NCBI GenBank assembly: GCA_049999725.1
Contig: JBNGIS010023843.1
Location: 1 to 64,000 of the forward strand
Direction: 5' to 3'
DNA: 64,000 nucleotides
Source: Haplomitrium mnioides
Lineage: Eukaryota > Marchantiophyta > Haplomitriopsida > Calobryales
The number at the start of each line of letters is the position of its first letter. Positions within the stretch are counted from its first letter, which is position 1. A model generated the notes under the pieces. The model had not been told where the DNA came from. It did no database searches and worked only from the letters and a program-made list of their open reading frames with translations. Positions 9,702 through 21,439 of the stretch are shown piece after piece. Position numbers and translations under genes: made by a program.

Positions 9702-12378
9702 ATGTCATCTTCACCACTGGGGCGAATGTTTCCTGAAAGTCTATACCTTCTTTCTGCAGATATCCTTTGGCCACCAGGCGTGCCTTGTACTTGGTGATTT
9801 CATTTGTCGCTCCACGCTTGAGCTTGAACACCCACTTGCACCCTACAGGTTTCCTGCCTTCTGGTAAATCTGTCAGAATCCAAGTCCCATTCTTTATCAA
9901 GGATTGGAACTCCTCTTTTGTAGCCTGCTCCCACTGTGTCGCATCATCTCGTTCCATGGCCTGTTTCAGGCTGGTTGGTTCTGGCTCAAGAGCAATACTT
10001 GCATTACCTTCTTCTATTCCAAGCCGGACAATTGGTTTTCGAAGTCTCTGTGATCTCCTCACAGGTTTTGATGTCAACTCTTCAATTTCTTGAGACTCCT
10101 CCAGGGTATTTGATTCTTCTTCTGCAAGTTGATGGCCAGAAGACTGACCTTGATTTTCAACATCTGGAGAGGTCGGCAGAAAAACAGGGAGGGCAGGGTT
10201 TGGATCTGGATCCACTCCTTTACCTGTCTCCCACTCGTTGAAGACAACATCTTTACTCCTGATTATGCGGCTTGTAGCTGGGTCATAAAGTCGATACGCT
10301 TTCCCTTCTTCACTGTACCCAAAGAAGATGCATTTTGTAGCCTTAGGTTCCAACTTCGTACGAAGCGTGCTAGGAACCAAGGCATACGCATCGCAACCAA
10401 AAACTCTCAGATGCTTCATTGAAGGTTGAACTCCTTTCCAAGCCTGCCAAGGTGTCATCCCTTCAACTGCCTTTGTGGGGCTGATATTCTTCAAATACAC
10501 AGCAGTGGCTACTGCCTCTGCCCAGAACTTGTCCTCCAGACCAGCATGTTGCAACATGCTCCTAGCCTTTTCAACAATCGTCCTGTTCAGCCTCTCTGCC
10601 ACACCATTCTGATGTGGTGAATCCCGAGCAGTCACCTCTGCTCTAATGCCACGTCTTGCAAGAAATTTCTGGAACATTTGGGAGGTGTACTCCCCTCCAC
10701 CATCACTCCTCAAGATCTTGATCTTTCTGTCAACTTCATTTTCCATCCTAGCCATGCATTCCTTGAAATATTCAAAAGTCTGGTCTTTAGTACGCATGAA
10801 GTAGACAAAAGACATTCTGGATTTATCATCTGTGAATGTTGCAAAATATCTGTTGCCAGATATTGAAGGCGTCTTCATGGGTCCACAAACATCACTGTGG
10901 ACTAATTCCAACAGTTTGGATGCCTTCCATCCAACAGCTCCCTTCTTGATTGTAGTCTTGTGTGCCTTTCCCTTTACACACCCTTCACAGAAATCCAATG
11001 AGGTGGATTGATCCACAGCCATATTGCTCACCATACTGGTGAGCACTCTGATTCCCTGTTCTCCCAAATGTCCAAGCCTATGATGCCAGAGAGTCATGTT
11101 CTCTCCCTGGACAGCCATATTGAGACTTCCCTCTACTGTTGGGATGCAATTGAATCTATACAGCATATGTTCCTTAATACCAACACAAACTACCTTACCA
11201 TGCTTATTCAGGACCTTACAACCATGTTGGTCAAAACTGACCATCAAACCAGTCCTGGTCAAGGCACTTACTGACACAAGATTTTGTCTGATCTCAGGTA
11301 CATAGAGGACATCCTTCAGAATGTGGGTGGCACCCTTGCCTCCCATTCCTTTGACCTTGAGATGAACATCTCCCACTGCAACTGCATTTACTCCATAGTT
11401 GTCACCCAACCTGATGACTTTGGGATCTGTTCTGATGATGTCTCTGAACCACTCCTTCCTTGATGACATGTGACTGGATGCACCTGAATCCAGGTGCCAT
11501 GCAACCTTTACTGTGTCTCCAAGTGAAGCCATGTAGTCCACTTCCTCTTCGGATGACAGATCTTCTTTGGCAATTGCGGCACTCGAGGTTGCCTTTGATT
11601 TGTCTTTCCTTGGCACATCTCCTCCTTTCTTCTTGTCAGCTTGTTTCTTCTTGCAAGCGTTGGACAAATGTCCAACCTTCTTGCAGTAGAAGCATGCTCG
11701 AGTTTCTGCAGGTTTTTTCTTTTTCTTATCTCCTCTGGCGGTAAAAGCAGAACCATCTTTCTTCTCTTTGTTGAGTCGCTTCTGCTCCTCACTGAGCAAG
11801 CGGCCCACCAGGAATTCCAGGTTCAGGTCAGTACCCTTTGCCTCCATTGTCATAACCAAAGTGCTATACTCTTCAGGGAGACTGGCGAGCAGGACACACA
11901 TAATGTCCTCCTCCTCAATTCTTGACCCCACTGCTTGAAGCTGCCCAGCCATAGACTTTACCTTCATCACATGCTCTGTGATGGTAGAATTCTCCTTCAA
12001 CTGAAATGTGAAAAATTGCTTCTTCAGGTGAATTCTGTTCATGGTATCTTTGCCTTCAAAGTTGTCTGACAATTTTGTCCAGGCTTCATGTGCAGTCTGG
12101 CAGTGTCTCACCAATTCCAAGAGATGATCATCAAGGCTCAGCATGATAGATGCTAAAGCCTTCTGCTCAGCCCTCTCTAAACGTTTTTTCTCTTTCTTGA
12201 TGTCAAATCCTGACATCTCTTCAGAGAAAAAATCCAGTTCAGCTTGGGGATCCCTTGTAATTTCCCAGAGGTCTTGGCTCACCAAGACCAACTTCATCTT
12301 CAATTTCCAAAGATGGAAATCTTCTCCTCCAAATTTTTGTGGAGTACTCCCAATGCTAGTGTCAACTCGTGGGCCCAT
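9652..12378 (-). pseudogene. Copia 1 gag-pol polyprotein, truncated in RT
   Basis: Start chosen at 12378 (MGPRVDTS), because this ATG lies within the primer binding site next to the LTR, as in copia 2. An in-frame ATG further upstream at 12492 lies inside the LTR. Domains in order: UBN2-type gag (about residues 10-230), CCHC knuckle CFYCKKVGHLSNAC, protease WHLDSGASSH, GAG-pre-integrase LWHHRLGHLGEQG with CEGCVKGK, integrase core (FTDDKSR; DGGGEYTS; SPHQNGVAERLNRT), then the RT N-terminus (KWVFKLKRG, KARLVAKG, ETFAPVVKMT). The frame then enters the 3' LTR and ends at 9652. The YVDD catalytic block and RNase H are absent, so it could move only if helped. Confidence 0.9.
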
Positions 12379-12382
12379 AACC
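12369..12382 (-). promoter_or_regulatory. Copia 1 primer binding site (initiator tRNA-Met anticodon stem-loop)
   Basis: GGTTATGGGCCCAC directly follows the LTR end (GCAACA). It is complementary to the anticodon stem-loop of plant initiator tRNA-Met, not to a tRNA 3' end. The ATG within it is the gag start codon. Confidence 0.8.
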
Positions 12383-13271
12383 TGTTGCAAATATGAACTT
12401 TGAAGAACCACGTGAAGAGTTGAAGGACTGATGAGAAAGGAGCACTTATCAAAAAATACTTCGAAGGAGTCTGCTGAGATCGAATGTGGCAAGAAAACAG
12501 GTCACAGGTCACAGGAGAACAGATCGCGATGCAGCAGCAGCAGGCTCGCGATCCTCAAAAGGTCTGTTTCGAAGAAGACCCCAGAACCTGCGTCGCGATA
12601 TAGCATGAAGCAGATTCGCGAGACAGGTTTAATCGAACACAAAATGGGTGGGAGAAAAATCGCGTTTTAGGCTAAACGCGATTTTCGTCAAACTCTCCTC
12701 CCCTCGTCGAAATCTCCCTCCCATCGAAGTCGATTCTTGCTCTAAATCGCAAATCGCGATTAAGCAGGAGAGTCACGACAGCTCTTCGACGCCCTGCTTA
12801 ATCGACACCTCTTTAGTCGATTCTTGTTCGAGTACTCGACCAGACGTTCGCCTTCTCCTCGCGCACTCAACCAGAAATTCTACACCTTCTTAAGAACTCG
12901 CTTTGACTCTGGGAAACAGGTCTGGATTACTGAGGATGAATCCTAAAGAGGACTCCTCATCTTTATATACAAATGAAGGTCAGCAATCTGCTGACAAACA
13001 AGTTGCCCCGTAATAAATCAGTGGGGCAACTAACACAAGCGATTGGTAAGGGGATCACCTGAATGCGGCGCCCCTTTTTGACATCCCAATGAATATCCTA
13101 TTTTGAGCCTATTTCTAACTGCTCTTTGTCCTAAGAATAAATGTCTAAGGGGGAGACCTGCAACCTGGCAGCCCCTCTAAAATATCTATTAGCTGACTAT
13201 ACTAGCTAGCCTTTTCAACTAACATTAGTTAGTTGTCACTATTTACAGCAGCAAGAGATACATTTCCAACA
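12383..13271 (-). repeat. Copia 1 5' LTR, 889 bp
   Basis: Minus strand TGTTGGAAATG (13271) to ATTTGCAACA (12383). A TATATA-type box is present near 12966 (reverse complement of TTTATATACAAA). It abuts the primer site. Confidence 0.87.
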
Positions 13272-13413
13272 ACACACAGTTAAGTAGTTGTAGGCTATCT
13301 ATACTGCTCATGGTGTTGTTAGAGGTCTTTGGGCTGGCATGCCTTAGGACTAGCTTAGGATTTTAAAATAAATTGTGTTCTATTCTATGACAATTTCTTG
13401 TCATCAGCACCAC

Positions 13414-13493
13414 ATTGCTCGAATCATTCTAATTTTTCTAATTAACTAACATCTCCTTCTCCTACTCTATTCTATTCTATTCTGTTCTATTCC
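13414..13493 (+). mobile_element. Penelope-like element 3' tip with TATTC tail
   Basis: CATTCTAATTTTTCTAATTAACTAACATCTCC... followed by (TATTC)n matches the 3' end of the Penelope-like element at 42240-42300. Only the last ~80 bp are present. Confidence 0.65.
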
Positions 13494-14454
13494 TTCTTTG
13501 TTTTCCTCCTCTCTTTACTTCTGGTTCTAAATCTTGAATCACCAAGAGCAGCTTCATCTTATCTCTCTCTCCCTCTCTCTCTCTCTCCCTAAGGAGGTCG
13601 CGTTTTAAGCTCGTGAAGGAGCTCGTGTTCGTGCCTGGCAGAAGGTCGCGTTCGATCTGAGAAGGGGTCGCGTTTGAAGCAGGTCGCATTGNNNNNNNNN
13701 NNNNNNNNNNNNNNNNNNNNNNNNNNNNNNNNNNNNNNNNNNNNNNNNNNNNNNNNNNNNNNNNNNNNNNNNNNNNNNNNNNNNNNNNNNNAAGAGGTGT
13801 CGTGAGAAGCTGTTGAATATCAGGATGTCGAAAGAACAGCTTCGCGTCTGCTGTTTTTCTAGTTCCCTGCATATTCGCGATTTTGCGATTTCAAGGCAGC
13901 GCGACGCCGTGTTTAGACGGGGTGTTTCTGACCCCCGTGTTTGATTTCTAGATTTCGAGTGCCACACGAAGCTGCCATCCTGCTTTCTCGCGATTCGGAT
14001 TCGGGGGTCTCTTTCGGACGAGCAGCGAGCAGGGAGCAGGGAGCTGAGCAGACACGATTAGCAGCACTGGGACGAACGTCGAGCTGAGAAAACACGCGAT
14101 TAGCAGTCCTCGAAGAGAAGAAAATAAACTCCTCGAACGAGCAGGTGTTTTCCTGACATCGCGAGGTGCTCCCGCGACCTGCTTTTTCTGCTTCCAGCGT
14201 TCTCCTGCGACCTGTGTTTTCCTGCTTTCGCGACACAGGATCGTGAAGAAGGATCTCGAGCAGCTACATTCTGCGATTCGAACTCACTAGAGGCCTAGAC
14301 CACGAAGACGATGGATGGGACAGTTTCACGAAGACGACGAGGAGGAGCCCGTCATGTAGGATCGACCTGAAGAAAAAATCATCCCCTGGGATTAGCTGCG
14401 AGCTGAGCACACACGATTTGTAGACTATAGACGAAGATACGCCGAGCTGATTGA
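13494..14454 (+). mobile_element. LINE-A copy 1, 5' leader (with 100-N gap 13692-13791)
   Basis: From about 13990 this matches the leader of copy 2: GAGCTGAGCAGACACGATTAGCAG, AGAAGAAAATAAACTCCTCG and the GACGAGGAGGAGC block. Before that lie a CT-rich stretch (13558-13592), GC-rich codon-poor sequence and a gap. The exact 5' boundary of the element is not clear; it may start near 13600 or 13990. Confidence 0.65.
13692..13791. other. Assembly gap (100 N)
   Basis: A run of 100 N within the GC-rich leader upstream of LINE-A copy 1. Confidence 0.99.
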
Positions 14455-17400
14455 ATGTCGCCTCCCCCCAAACCCTTCATCCCTTCTTTACAACACACTT
14501 ACAAGCGTAGGATGGCTGTCGCAACTGCTTCTGCGCTCAGCCCCACCCCACGACCTGCTACACCTCCCTCACCTCCTTCCTCTCTCCCGAGCAGACTTTC
14601 TTCCACCCCCTCAGCACACTCAACTCCGAGTTCCCCCTCTTCCCCTCCTCCTGCCAATAATCAGACGGACCTTTGGAATGCAATTTTTAGCCTTCAACAC
14701 GAAGTGAAAACACTCCGAGGCCTCGAAGTAGAAGTGAAAACACTACGAGGACTTGAAGTGGAAGTGAAAGCACTGCGGAAAGAAGTGGATGACTTGACCA
14801 TCAAACTAAGAGCCACAGAAACAGATCTTAGTAACACCCGTACAACACTACAAAGAACAGAGGCAAAAGTTTCAGCCTCCAAACCACGCACTGATGAGGT
14901 TGCGCTGGCAACCAGAGTGCAGCAGCAGGTGATATCCAATGTAGAAGAACAAGTCAAAAAGCAGGTACAATCTTGGACTGAGGTTGTCAGGAAGCACCCA
15001 CAGCAACAACAAGAAATGTCCAGCATGATCAGGGACCAACTTAAAGAAGAGCAAGAGAGACAAGACAGATCCCTCAATCTGATTGTACATGGTCTTCCTG
15101 AAGAAGCCACAGAGAAGACTACAAACGTCATCAAGCAGAGGATCCTGGCTCAATGTGGATTAGAGCACCTGGAGGTACAATGCTACCGTTTAGGACGAGC
15201 CAACTCAGAAAAAGCAAGACCAATCAAAGTGCAATTCAGGTCACGCACAGACCGAGTTGAGCTACTAAAAAAGAGGCGAATCTTCCGGGAGATGAAATTG
15301 GCTATACACGAAGATCTAACGCCATTACAGATGAAACAGCTTCCGGAGGAAAAAAGGAAAGTACAGGCAGCATGGAGGGCAGGGAAGATAGAGTACATCC
15401 GCAATGGTGTACTGCACATTGTTGGAGACCGAAGACCCGTCCCATGGGTAGCAGCAGGGGGTGTGGAGCCAGGATATAGCTCCACACCAATCTCGGTAGT
15501 CTTCTGGAACTGCCGAGGTTACCCCTGGCACAAGGGCACACACCTCTCCGATATTGGTCCTGGTTCAGATCTGATCCTACTTGTAGAAACCTGGGAAACT
15601 AGGGAGTCTCGGATTCCCAATATCCCGGGATATGAAGTTATATCTCTATTCAGCAGTCGTTCAGGACGAGGACATGGAGGATTGGCCTGCCTCATATCCA
15701 CAAGACTTAGCCCACATGTAGCTATACTAGAAAAAGACAATTTCAACCGGTATATCTGGCTCAAAATACATAAATCAGCTGGCCTGAACCAAGATCTACA
15801 CATTGGTACTTGTTACTTCCGTGGTGGCAGAACCACCTACTCTGCAGATGAAGACTTGGAAGCACCATTTGACAAGATGGGAGAGATTATCAACACAGTA
15901 ACCAGTGGGAACATATTGATTGTGGGTGATTTCAACTGCAGAACAGGCAATCTCCAGGCACAAATATTGAAATCAGGAGATGAGGAAGCTGAAGACGAAC
16001 ATGACATACTTGAAGACCGTGATGACCTCCACCGCACATCACAGGATATCACCCTCAAAAACCACCATAAAATACTGGATTTTTGCAGCACACACGACCT
16101 ACACATCTGCAATGGAACAGCACAATGGCCAGACTCAGGGAATCTCACTTGTCGGGGTAGCACTGGCATTGGGAAATCAGTGGTGGACTACCTTCTTACC
16201 AATTCTCATCGNNNNNNNNNNNNNNNNNNNNNNNNNNNNNNNNNNNNNNNNNNNNNNNNNNNNNNNNNNNNNNNNNNNNNNNNNNNNNNNNNNNNNNNNN
16301 NNNNNNNNNNNCCTCAACCCTCCCAGAACTCATCGTCCCACCCGTCTCATATACCACTACCCACCCACGGAGAAACAGTCCAAAGCATATACAAAAGAAC
16401 TGCACACACAACTGTCCTCCAACCCAGTGCTAGACTCAACCTCGCTAACAGACATCATTCTCACAGCAGCTCGACTGAAGTTCCCTACCACTCTCCTCAC
16501 AACCAAAACCCCCTCCAGCTTTAAACCCAACCCCTGGTTCAACAACACTGCAAGAGAAACCAGATCCCAGTGGCAAAAACAGATCAAACAGGGAGCACCA
16601 GCTACAGTGATCCGTGAAGCGCTCCACGCCTGGCGGAAATGCAGAAGGGAACTACGCCGCACCTGGATAGCACAACGATTCCCCAAACTCATCTTGGACA
16701 AGAAACGCCAACCAAACAAATTCTTCTCATCCCTCAAGGGCCAGCAAGACCAGCTCCAGCTGCACGACCTCCAAGACTGGAAGATATATGGTGACAAGCT
16801 GTACCACTCTACGTCAGCCACACCTAACCCACCCCCCTGGACCAACAACAAACCCACAACCGATGTTTTCACCACTGAAGAGGTCCTGGCTACGATCAAG
16901 AAGCTCCACAACAAAGCACCTGACTCCCTAGGGCTCCAAGCCCAAATGCTGAAAAGAGGATCCCAACCCCTCTCCCAACCCATCACCGACCTATTCAACC
17001 AGGTGATACAGACTGGATTCCCCGCAGAGTGGAAGCTCAACACTATCATTCTAATCCACAAAGCTGGGGACAAAGGCCAACACTCGAACTATCGTACCAT
17101 CATGCTCAGCCCTCTATTCCCTCTTTGGGGCCACACTCAACTTCAAGATCACACAATGGAGCGAAGCACAACAGCTACGAGCCCAGGGACAAGCAGGGTT
17201 TCGGGAGAATCACTCAACAACTGATCACCTGGTCACCATCCGTACCATCATTGAACAACACAGACGTGCTGGAGGTCTGTACTGCTGTTTCGTAGATTTC
17301 CAGAAAGCCTTTGACTCAGTACCACACAACCAACTCTGGTCCAGATTACATGAGTTACATCTACCAACGGACTGGATCACAGCCATCCAGATCTTATACG

Positions 17401-18787
17401 AAGAAGTTTTGGCCTGTGTCTGCACCCATCAGGGCATGTCGGAGCCTATACATTGCAACATCGGTGTGAAGCAGGGATGCCCACTCTCCCCCACCTTATT
17501 TGATCTGTTCATCGACAAACTGGAGACAGTACTGGTCAATGTGGGAGCCCCTGCCCCCAATCTGCTAGCCCAGACCATTGGTATTCTCTTGTATGCAGAT
17601 GACATCGTCCTCATGTCCACAACAAGTGTTGGACTCCAACAACACCTAAAAGCACTGGACGATTTCTGCAACCAATCCGGTATGACTGTCAATATGAAGA
17701 AAACCAAGGTTCTGGTCTTTGGAAAATGGCTCACCACAGCACAGAGGGATACTTTCAAGTTCAAGCAGGACAATGTTGAAGTGATAAACCAGTACACCTA
17801 TTTGGGGATACCAATACATACCCAGAGAGGATGGGGCTTCGGAGCCGAGCGCAGGATTACGGCAGGTCTGGTCAGCTTATACCAATTGAACAGCTGGTGC
17901 AAGGCAAAAGATATATGGCATATACCCATGAGAATCGACCTCTTCCATACCTTCGTTGTTCCAACAGCAACATATGGAGCAGAAATATGGGGACCCTCTC
18001 TTACTCCGGCCATGTGGTTGAAACACGGTGAGAAACCCCTCAAGAGGTTCCTCACTAGATTAGCCAATGTACGCACCACCACACCTCTACACATCCTGGC
18101 AGCTGAGTTTGGTATGATACCCATTGAGGCGCACGCAGTGATGAAACTTGTCACATACCTGCAATCGATCAGAGACACTACACCTGCCAGATATCCAGCA
18201 ATGGCTATGGAGGCATCTCGTCAGGCAGCTCCTGGAGACCCCACAAATTGGTACAATCAATGCCAGAAATGGCTGAAAAGATGGGACTGGATATAGATGA
18301 CCTTCCTAGACAATCAGGAAAAGTGCTGATGGACCATCTATCAACACATTACTTCACAGTCATATGGCAATCCTACAGTGCGGCATCCCGAACTGTAAAG
18401 TACAAGGCGCTCGTCAACAACACCCCCTCAAGGCAAATCCAACAATACTTGACGAGCAACATGTCACTTAAGCTGGTCCAGACCCTCACACAACTCCGTA
18501 CCGGATCTCATCGGCTGAGATGTGAAACAGCCAAATGGTCCAAGATCGACAACAAAGTCCAACCTGAGAAACTGTTGTGCCTCCAATGCAATCTACAAGT
18601 CACCGAAGATGAACACCACATCATCTTCTGTTGCCCCAAATACTATGAAATCTGGGGAAGGTATCATGGTCTTTTTGTAGAACAGGATGGGACAGTACAA
18701 CAATTTCTCAAATATCATGATCAACGTTGGCTGGCACTCTTCTTCCGGGAACTCATGGTGCTTAGATCTCAGAAACAGGCAGATTAG
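14455..18787 (+). pseudogene. LINE-A copy 1: ORF1-EEP-RT-zinc polyprotein, frameshifted
   Basis: ATG at 14455 opens MSPPPKPF. Order: Ser/Pro-rich head; coiled coil (14690-15010, with a duplicated KTLRGLEVEV heptad); ORF1 RRM-like domain (LNLIVHGLPEEA to VGDRRPVP); then, through a Trp codon, EEP endonuclease (VVFWNCRGY, LLVETWE, VGDFNCRTG, SVVDYLLTN). After gap 16212-16311 comes the linker and RT: VDFQKAFDSVPHN, GVKQGCPLSPTLFDLF, LLYADDIVLMS (catalytic YADD), YLGIPI. A 5-bp deletion near 17121 and a shift near 18290 break the frame. The end (18290-18787) has CLQCNLQVTEDEHHIIFCC, the terminal zinc motif of LINE ORF2. ORF1 and ORF2 are fused here. It is close to a complete element and is the reference for the family, but not active as assembled. 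Confidence 0.9.
16212..16311. other. Assembly gap (100 N) in LINE-A copy 1
   Basis: The inverted identical copy at 1-1205 carries 96 bases (919-1014) between the same flanks, so the real missing length is about 96. Confidence 0.97.
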
Positions 18788-18997
18788 ACATAGAGATTAG
18801 TGACGAGAGAGTGAGCATATGACTCACAAGCGGGTTTGTCCCCACTCAACTGTTTTCAGTTAAACAATTCTTAGCTTACTACTTTAGTTTTTGTACCCCT
18901 CCGCACTCTTGTGCGCATTGTACTCTCAGTCCTTATGGCCCTAGGGCTGGCTCTGGACTTTAATTGAATTCTATTCTATTCTATTCTATTCTCTTTC
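18788..18997 (+). mobile_element. LINE-A copy 1, 3' UTR and (TTCTA)n tail
   Basis: About 180 nt of 3' UTR (GAGAGAGTGAGCATATGACT ... TGGCCCTAGGGCTGG) end in AATTC then four to five TTCTA/TATTC units. Short copies of just this end occur at 6878, 37563, 52747 and 57975. Confidence 0.9.
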
Positions 18998-19690
18998 ATC
19001 CTGGGTTTTGTTTTATGTGTGTGTGTGGGTGTGTGTGTTTTAAAGAATATAAAATATAATAAATAAATAAATATTCATTTGTTTCTTTTTTAGGTTAGGG
19101 TTGCTTCAGAGGGCAGTGCTAGCCAACATTATGCCTACGTTTTCCCACCACTTCCGGAATAGTGACAGAAATGTAGGACTTTAGTTTTGCCTTTGGCATA
19201 ACTTATATCCACGGCTGGGAACTGACGAAGTCTGTGGTAAAGTAGTAGTAATCTGTCAATACTACTCATAATGCTGCTTAGAGGTCTATGGCAAGTGCTT
19301 GACAAACACTATGCGCATCACCGCACTTCTCCTCTAGTTAGCTAGCTAGTTAGTTAATTTTTTATTTTTTAATTTATAAACTTTTATTTTATTTTTGGGT
19401 TTCTTCTGCTTTATTTTTGTTTTTGATTGGGGTGGAGGTTGGGTTGTTAATCTTTTCAATCTTCAGTACAGATCATCTTGATTAACTCTATGATTGGCTA
19501 CCTTAGTTTGTAAGTATGGAGTTCTCTCAATACTAATGAAGATATATCTTTCAGTCACTTTAGCGGATGTTCTGCATCCAAGTAGTGACCAGTTGAGTTC
19601 TTTACGTATATCTTTTGGGTGCATGAGGCCCCTTCAGCTACTTTTATGGTTTACTTTAGTTATCTTTATATCAAGATGATGTTGCTGTAA
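18998..19690 (+). repeat. Structured repeat, family 2 (copy 1)
   Basis: A T-rich lead with (TG)n at 19017-19043 precedes CAGTGCTAGCCAACATTATGCC at 19114. Three hairpins follow: CCTACGTTT/AAATGTAGG (19134-19142 with 19169-19177), CCACGG/CTGTGG around GGGAACTGACGAA (19209-19237), and AGTAGTA/TACTACT (19244-19250 with 19260-19266). An outer stem TTATGCC/GGCATAA encloses hairpin 1. Downstream the GTTCTGCATCCAAG block lies at about 19568. Same architecture as the 531-bp family but with different stem sequences. Confidence 0.85.
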
Positions 19691-20430
19691 GTATTGTGAG
19701 ATTTCTTTGTCCTCAGGTGGTTTCTGTATTCCTTCCTTTCCCCTCTGCCCCCTCCCCTTGTTGTGGATATTTTGTTTCGGTGTTCTTTCTAGCTCTTGCT
19801 GTTGTAGTCAGGATTGTCCTTTCTCAATTCTCATTCTTCCAGTCATGCATGTTCTTTGATTGACCGGTTGTAGTCTATCTTTTGTCCTTTGAGGGAGCCT
19901 TACTATTAATTGTACTTATGGTTCTTTGATGGGCCAGTTGTAGTCTATCTTTTGTCCTTGTAGGGAGTCATACCTTTATTTATACTGATGACCAGTATGA
20001 CCTTTATGTTTTAGAGTCCATCTCTTTCTGACAGTTTCGTGTTAGTTTTAGAAGTAACCAAGTTTAGGTGACAAAATAATAATAATAATTTTTTGATTAC
20101 TTGATTTTAATTTAAATTTTTTTTAATGCTTGTTGTTCCTCTTTTCTGTTTTCATTTTTTATGTAGGTTGGACTTTAGGTTGTTGCTCTTTTACTGTTTT
20201 TAGTTAGGATTGTCCTCTCTTTGACTTTCTAGGCTCTCTTTGTTCCAGTCATGCATGCTCTTTGTTTGACAGGTTGAAGTCTATCATCTTCCCATTAAGC
20301 GAGTCATTCAAATGTCAGACATGTGATCAGTTAGCTATGTTTAGGGTCTGTCTCCTTCTTTACAGTTTAAGAGCTAAATTTAGCTCATTGATCTGGTACT
20401 CTGGAGATTTGTTTTCAATATGTCTTACCA
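19691..20430 (+). repeat. Degenerate relatives of the 192-bp satellite
   Basis: Blocks such as AGTCATGCATGTTCTTTG, GGTTGTAGTCTATCTTTTG and CCTTTGAGGGAG recur two to three times here. They match the unit of the array at 36095-38570 but the spacing is irregular. Confidence 0.7.
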
Positions 20431-20792
20431 GTAAGGCAGTTGGACTTTGAACAAAAGCTCAAAAAAGAATGGTGTTTGGAAGGTTTGTTAACTTGGGAAA
20501 TGACATTAATCTCTTTTTTGGGTGTTTTTTGCTTGTTGTTCAAATTTGTACTCAACTGTCGGCTACCTATGTTTGTAGAGGCTAGTATTTTCAATATGTT
20601 TGGACACGGATTTAATATTTGTACAGTGACGACAATTATTATTGGATGTTGCTTGTGCTTGGTTGAATATCACATTTTATGACTTTTGTTCTAGTCTCAA
20701 CTGTAAAAGAAATATTTAAAAACCTCATATGCATGACATGTATAACTATAACATAGGCTGTGTGGTTCTATTTCGGGTAATTGGGTTTGCAG

Positions 20793-20908
20793 TGCATGGT
20801 GGATTAAGGTGTCTGGCTCTATTTGCTGGAGATGTTGATGATGTGCAGCTGCCACCTTTGGTTCCTGTTCTTTTTCCTGCATTGTATTCGATTGTGTCTT
20901 CTTCCGAT
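20793..20908 (+). CDS. IPO9: Importin-9 exon (VHGGLRCLALFAG...)
   Basis: A 116-nt exon after TTGGGTTTGCAG and before GTAAGTAGG. It completes the Val codon split by the 13.4-kb intron and reads VHGGLRCLALFAGDVDDVQL then PPLVPVLFPALYSIVSSSD, two helices of a HEAT repeat. Ends in phase 0. Reading on into the introns on either side gives a long open frame that is not a separate gene. Confidence 0.92.
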
Positions 20909-21004
20909 GTAAGTAGGAAAAACTCTGCCAAACCTGTCATCTATGCCCTTTTTAAAAATTTTTTATTCAGCATATATGCTTTGTTTGACCACATGGCTTC
21001 ACAG

Positions 21005-21091
21005 GTATATGAGTCTTCAGTACGGAGTCAAGCCCTGAGTATACTTCACAGTTGCATATCTACTTTGGGAGTAATGAGTGGTGCTTATCAG
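21005..21091 (+). CDS. IPO9: Importin-9 exon (VYESSVRSQALSIL...)
   Basis: An 87-nt exon after GCTTCACAG, only 96 bp past the previous exon, ending CAG before GTGATC. It reads VYESSVRSQALSILHSC then ISTLGVMSGAYQ, 29 codons, phase 0 at both ends. The segment corresponds to the helix pair following the previous exon in importin-9. Confidence 0.9.
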
Positions 21092-21439
21092 GTGATCATC
21101 AATGATTTATTAGTTGGTCATCTTATTGATCTGAAACTGTGTGACTCAAACCTTTTTGTCAAGTTGCACTTTGCCTCGTGGTTTTTGTGTTTGCAGGGTT
21201 TCGTAGGCTGTCACAAGTTCCATTTGGTTACCACCATATGTTTCTGTGTGTGTCTGTTTTTCTTTTACTTTCCACGCCTTCATGGTTATGTTTTCAAGCG
21301 ACTTCTGCATGCAAGCACTCCCCAGTGATGGGGTTTATTTGTTATGTTAAGGGTGCAGCAGTCCCCATTGAATAGCTGTTAAGAAAACATCTGTAAAGGG
21401 TTTTCTCTTCGATGTTTGTTTCACAAGATTAAGTGTACA

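Larger units (their letters stand above)
8730..13271 (-). mobile_element. Copia 1: Ty1/copia retrotransposon with internal deletion
   Basis: Minus-strand element: 5' LTR 12383-13271, primer site 12369-12382, gag-pol 12378-9652, 3' LTR 8730-9701. The LTRs share the start TGTTGGAAATGTATC and matching end regions but differ by small indels and a 10-N gap. Most of the RT and all of the RNase H are deleted, and the pol frame runs directly into the LTR. No 5-bp target duplication is visible (AACCA at 8725-8729 versus ACACA at 13272-13276), which suggests later rearrangement. Confidence 0.88.
7404..20792 (+). other. Importin-9 intron, 13.4 kb
   Basis: GT at 7404 and AG at 20791-20792. Filled by a repeat fragment, copia 1, the longest LINE-A copy, a family-2 structured repeat and degenerate 192-bp units. 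The size is due almost wholly to insertions. Confidence 0.88.

Noticed and set aside
16357-17073. Long minus-strand open frame (238 codons) opposite LINE-A
   Set aside because: It is the antisense shadow of the LINE-A linker and RT, and the same shadow appears opposite the copy at 1-1205. No family motifs are present.
20729-21328. Open frame of 199 codons around 21 kb as a separate gene
   Set aside because: It is two importin-9 exons plus read-through intron. Splice sites and homology place the coding parts at 20793-20908 and 21005-21091 only.
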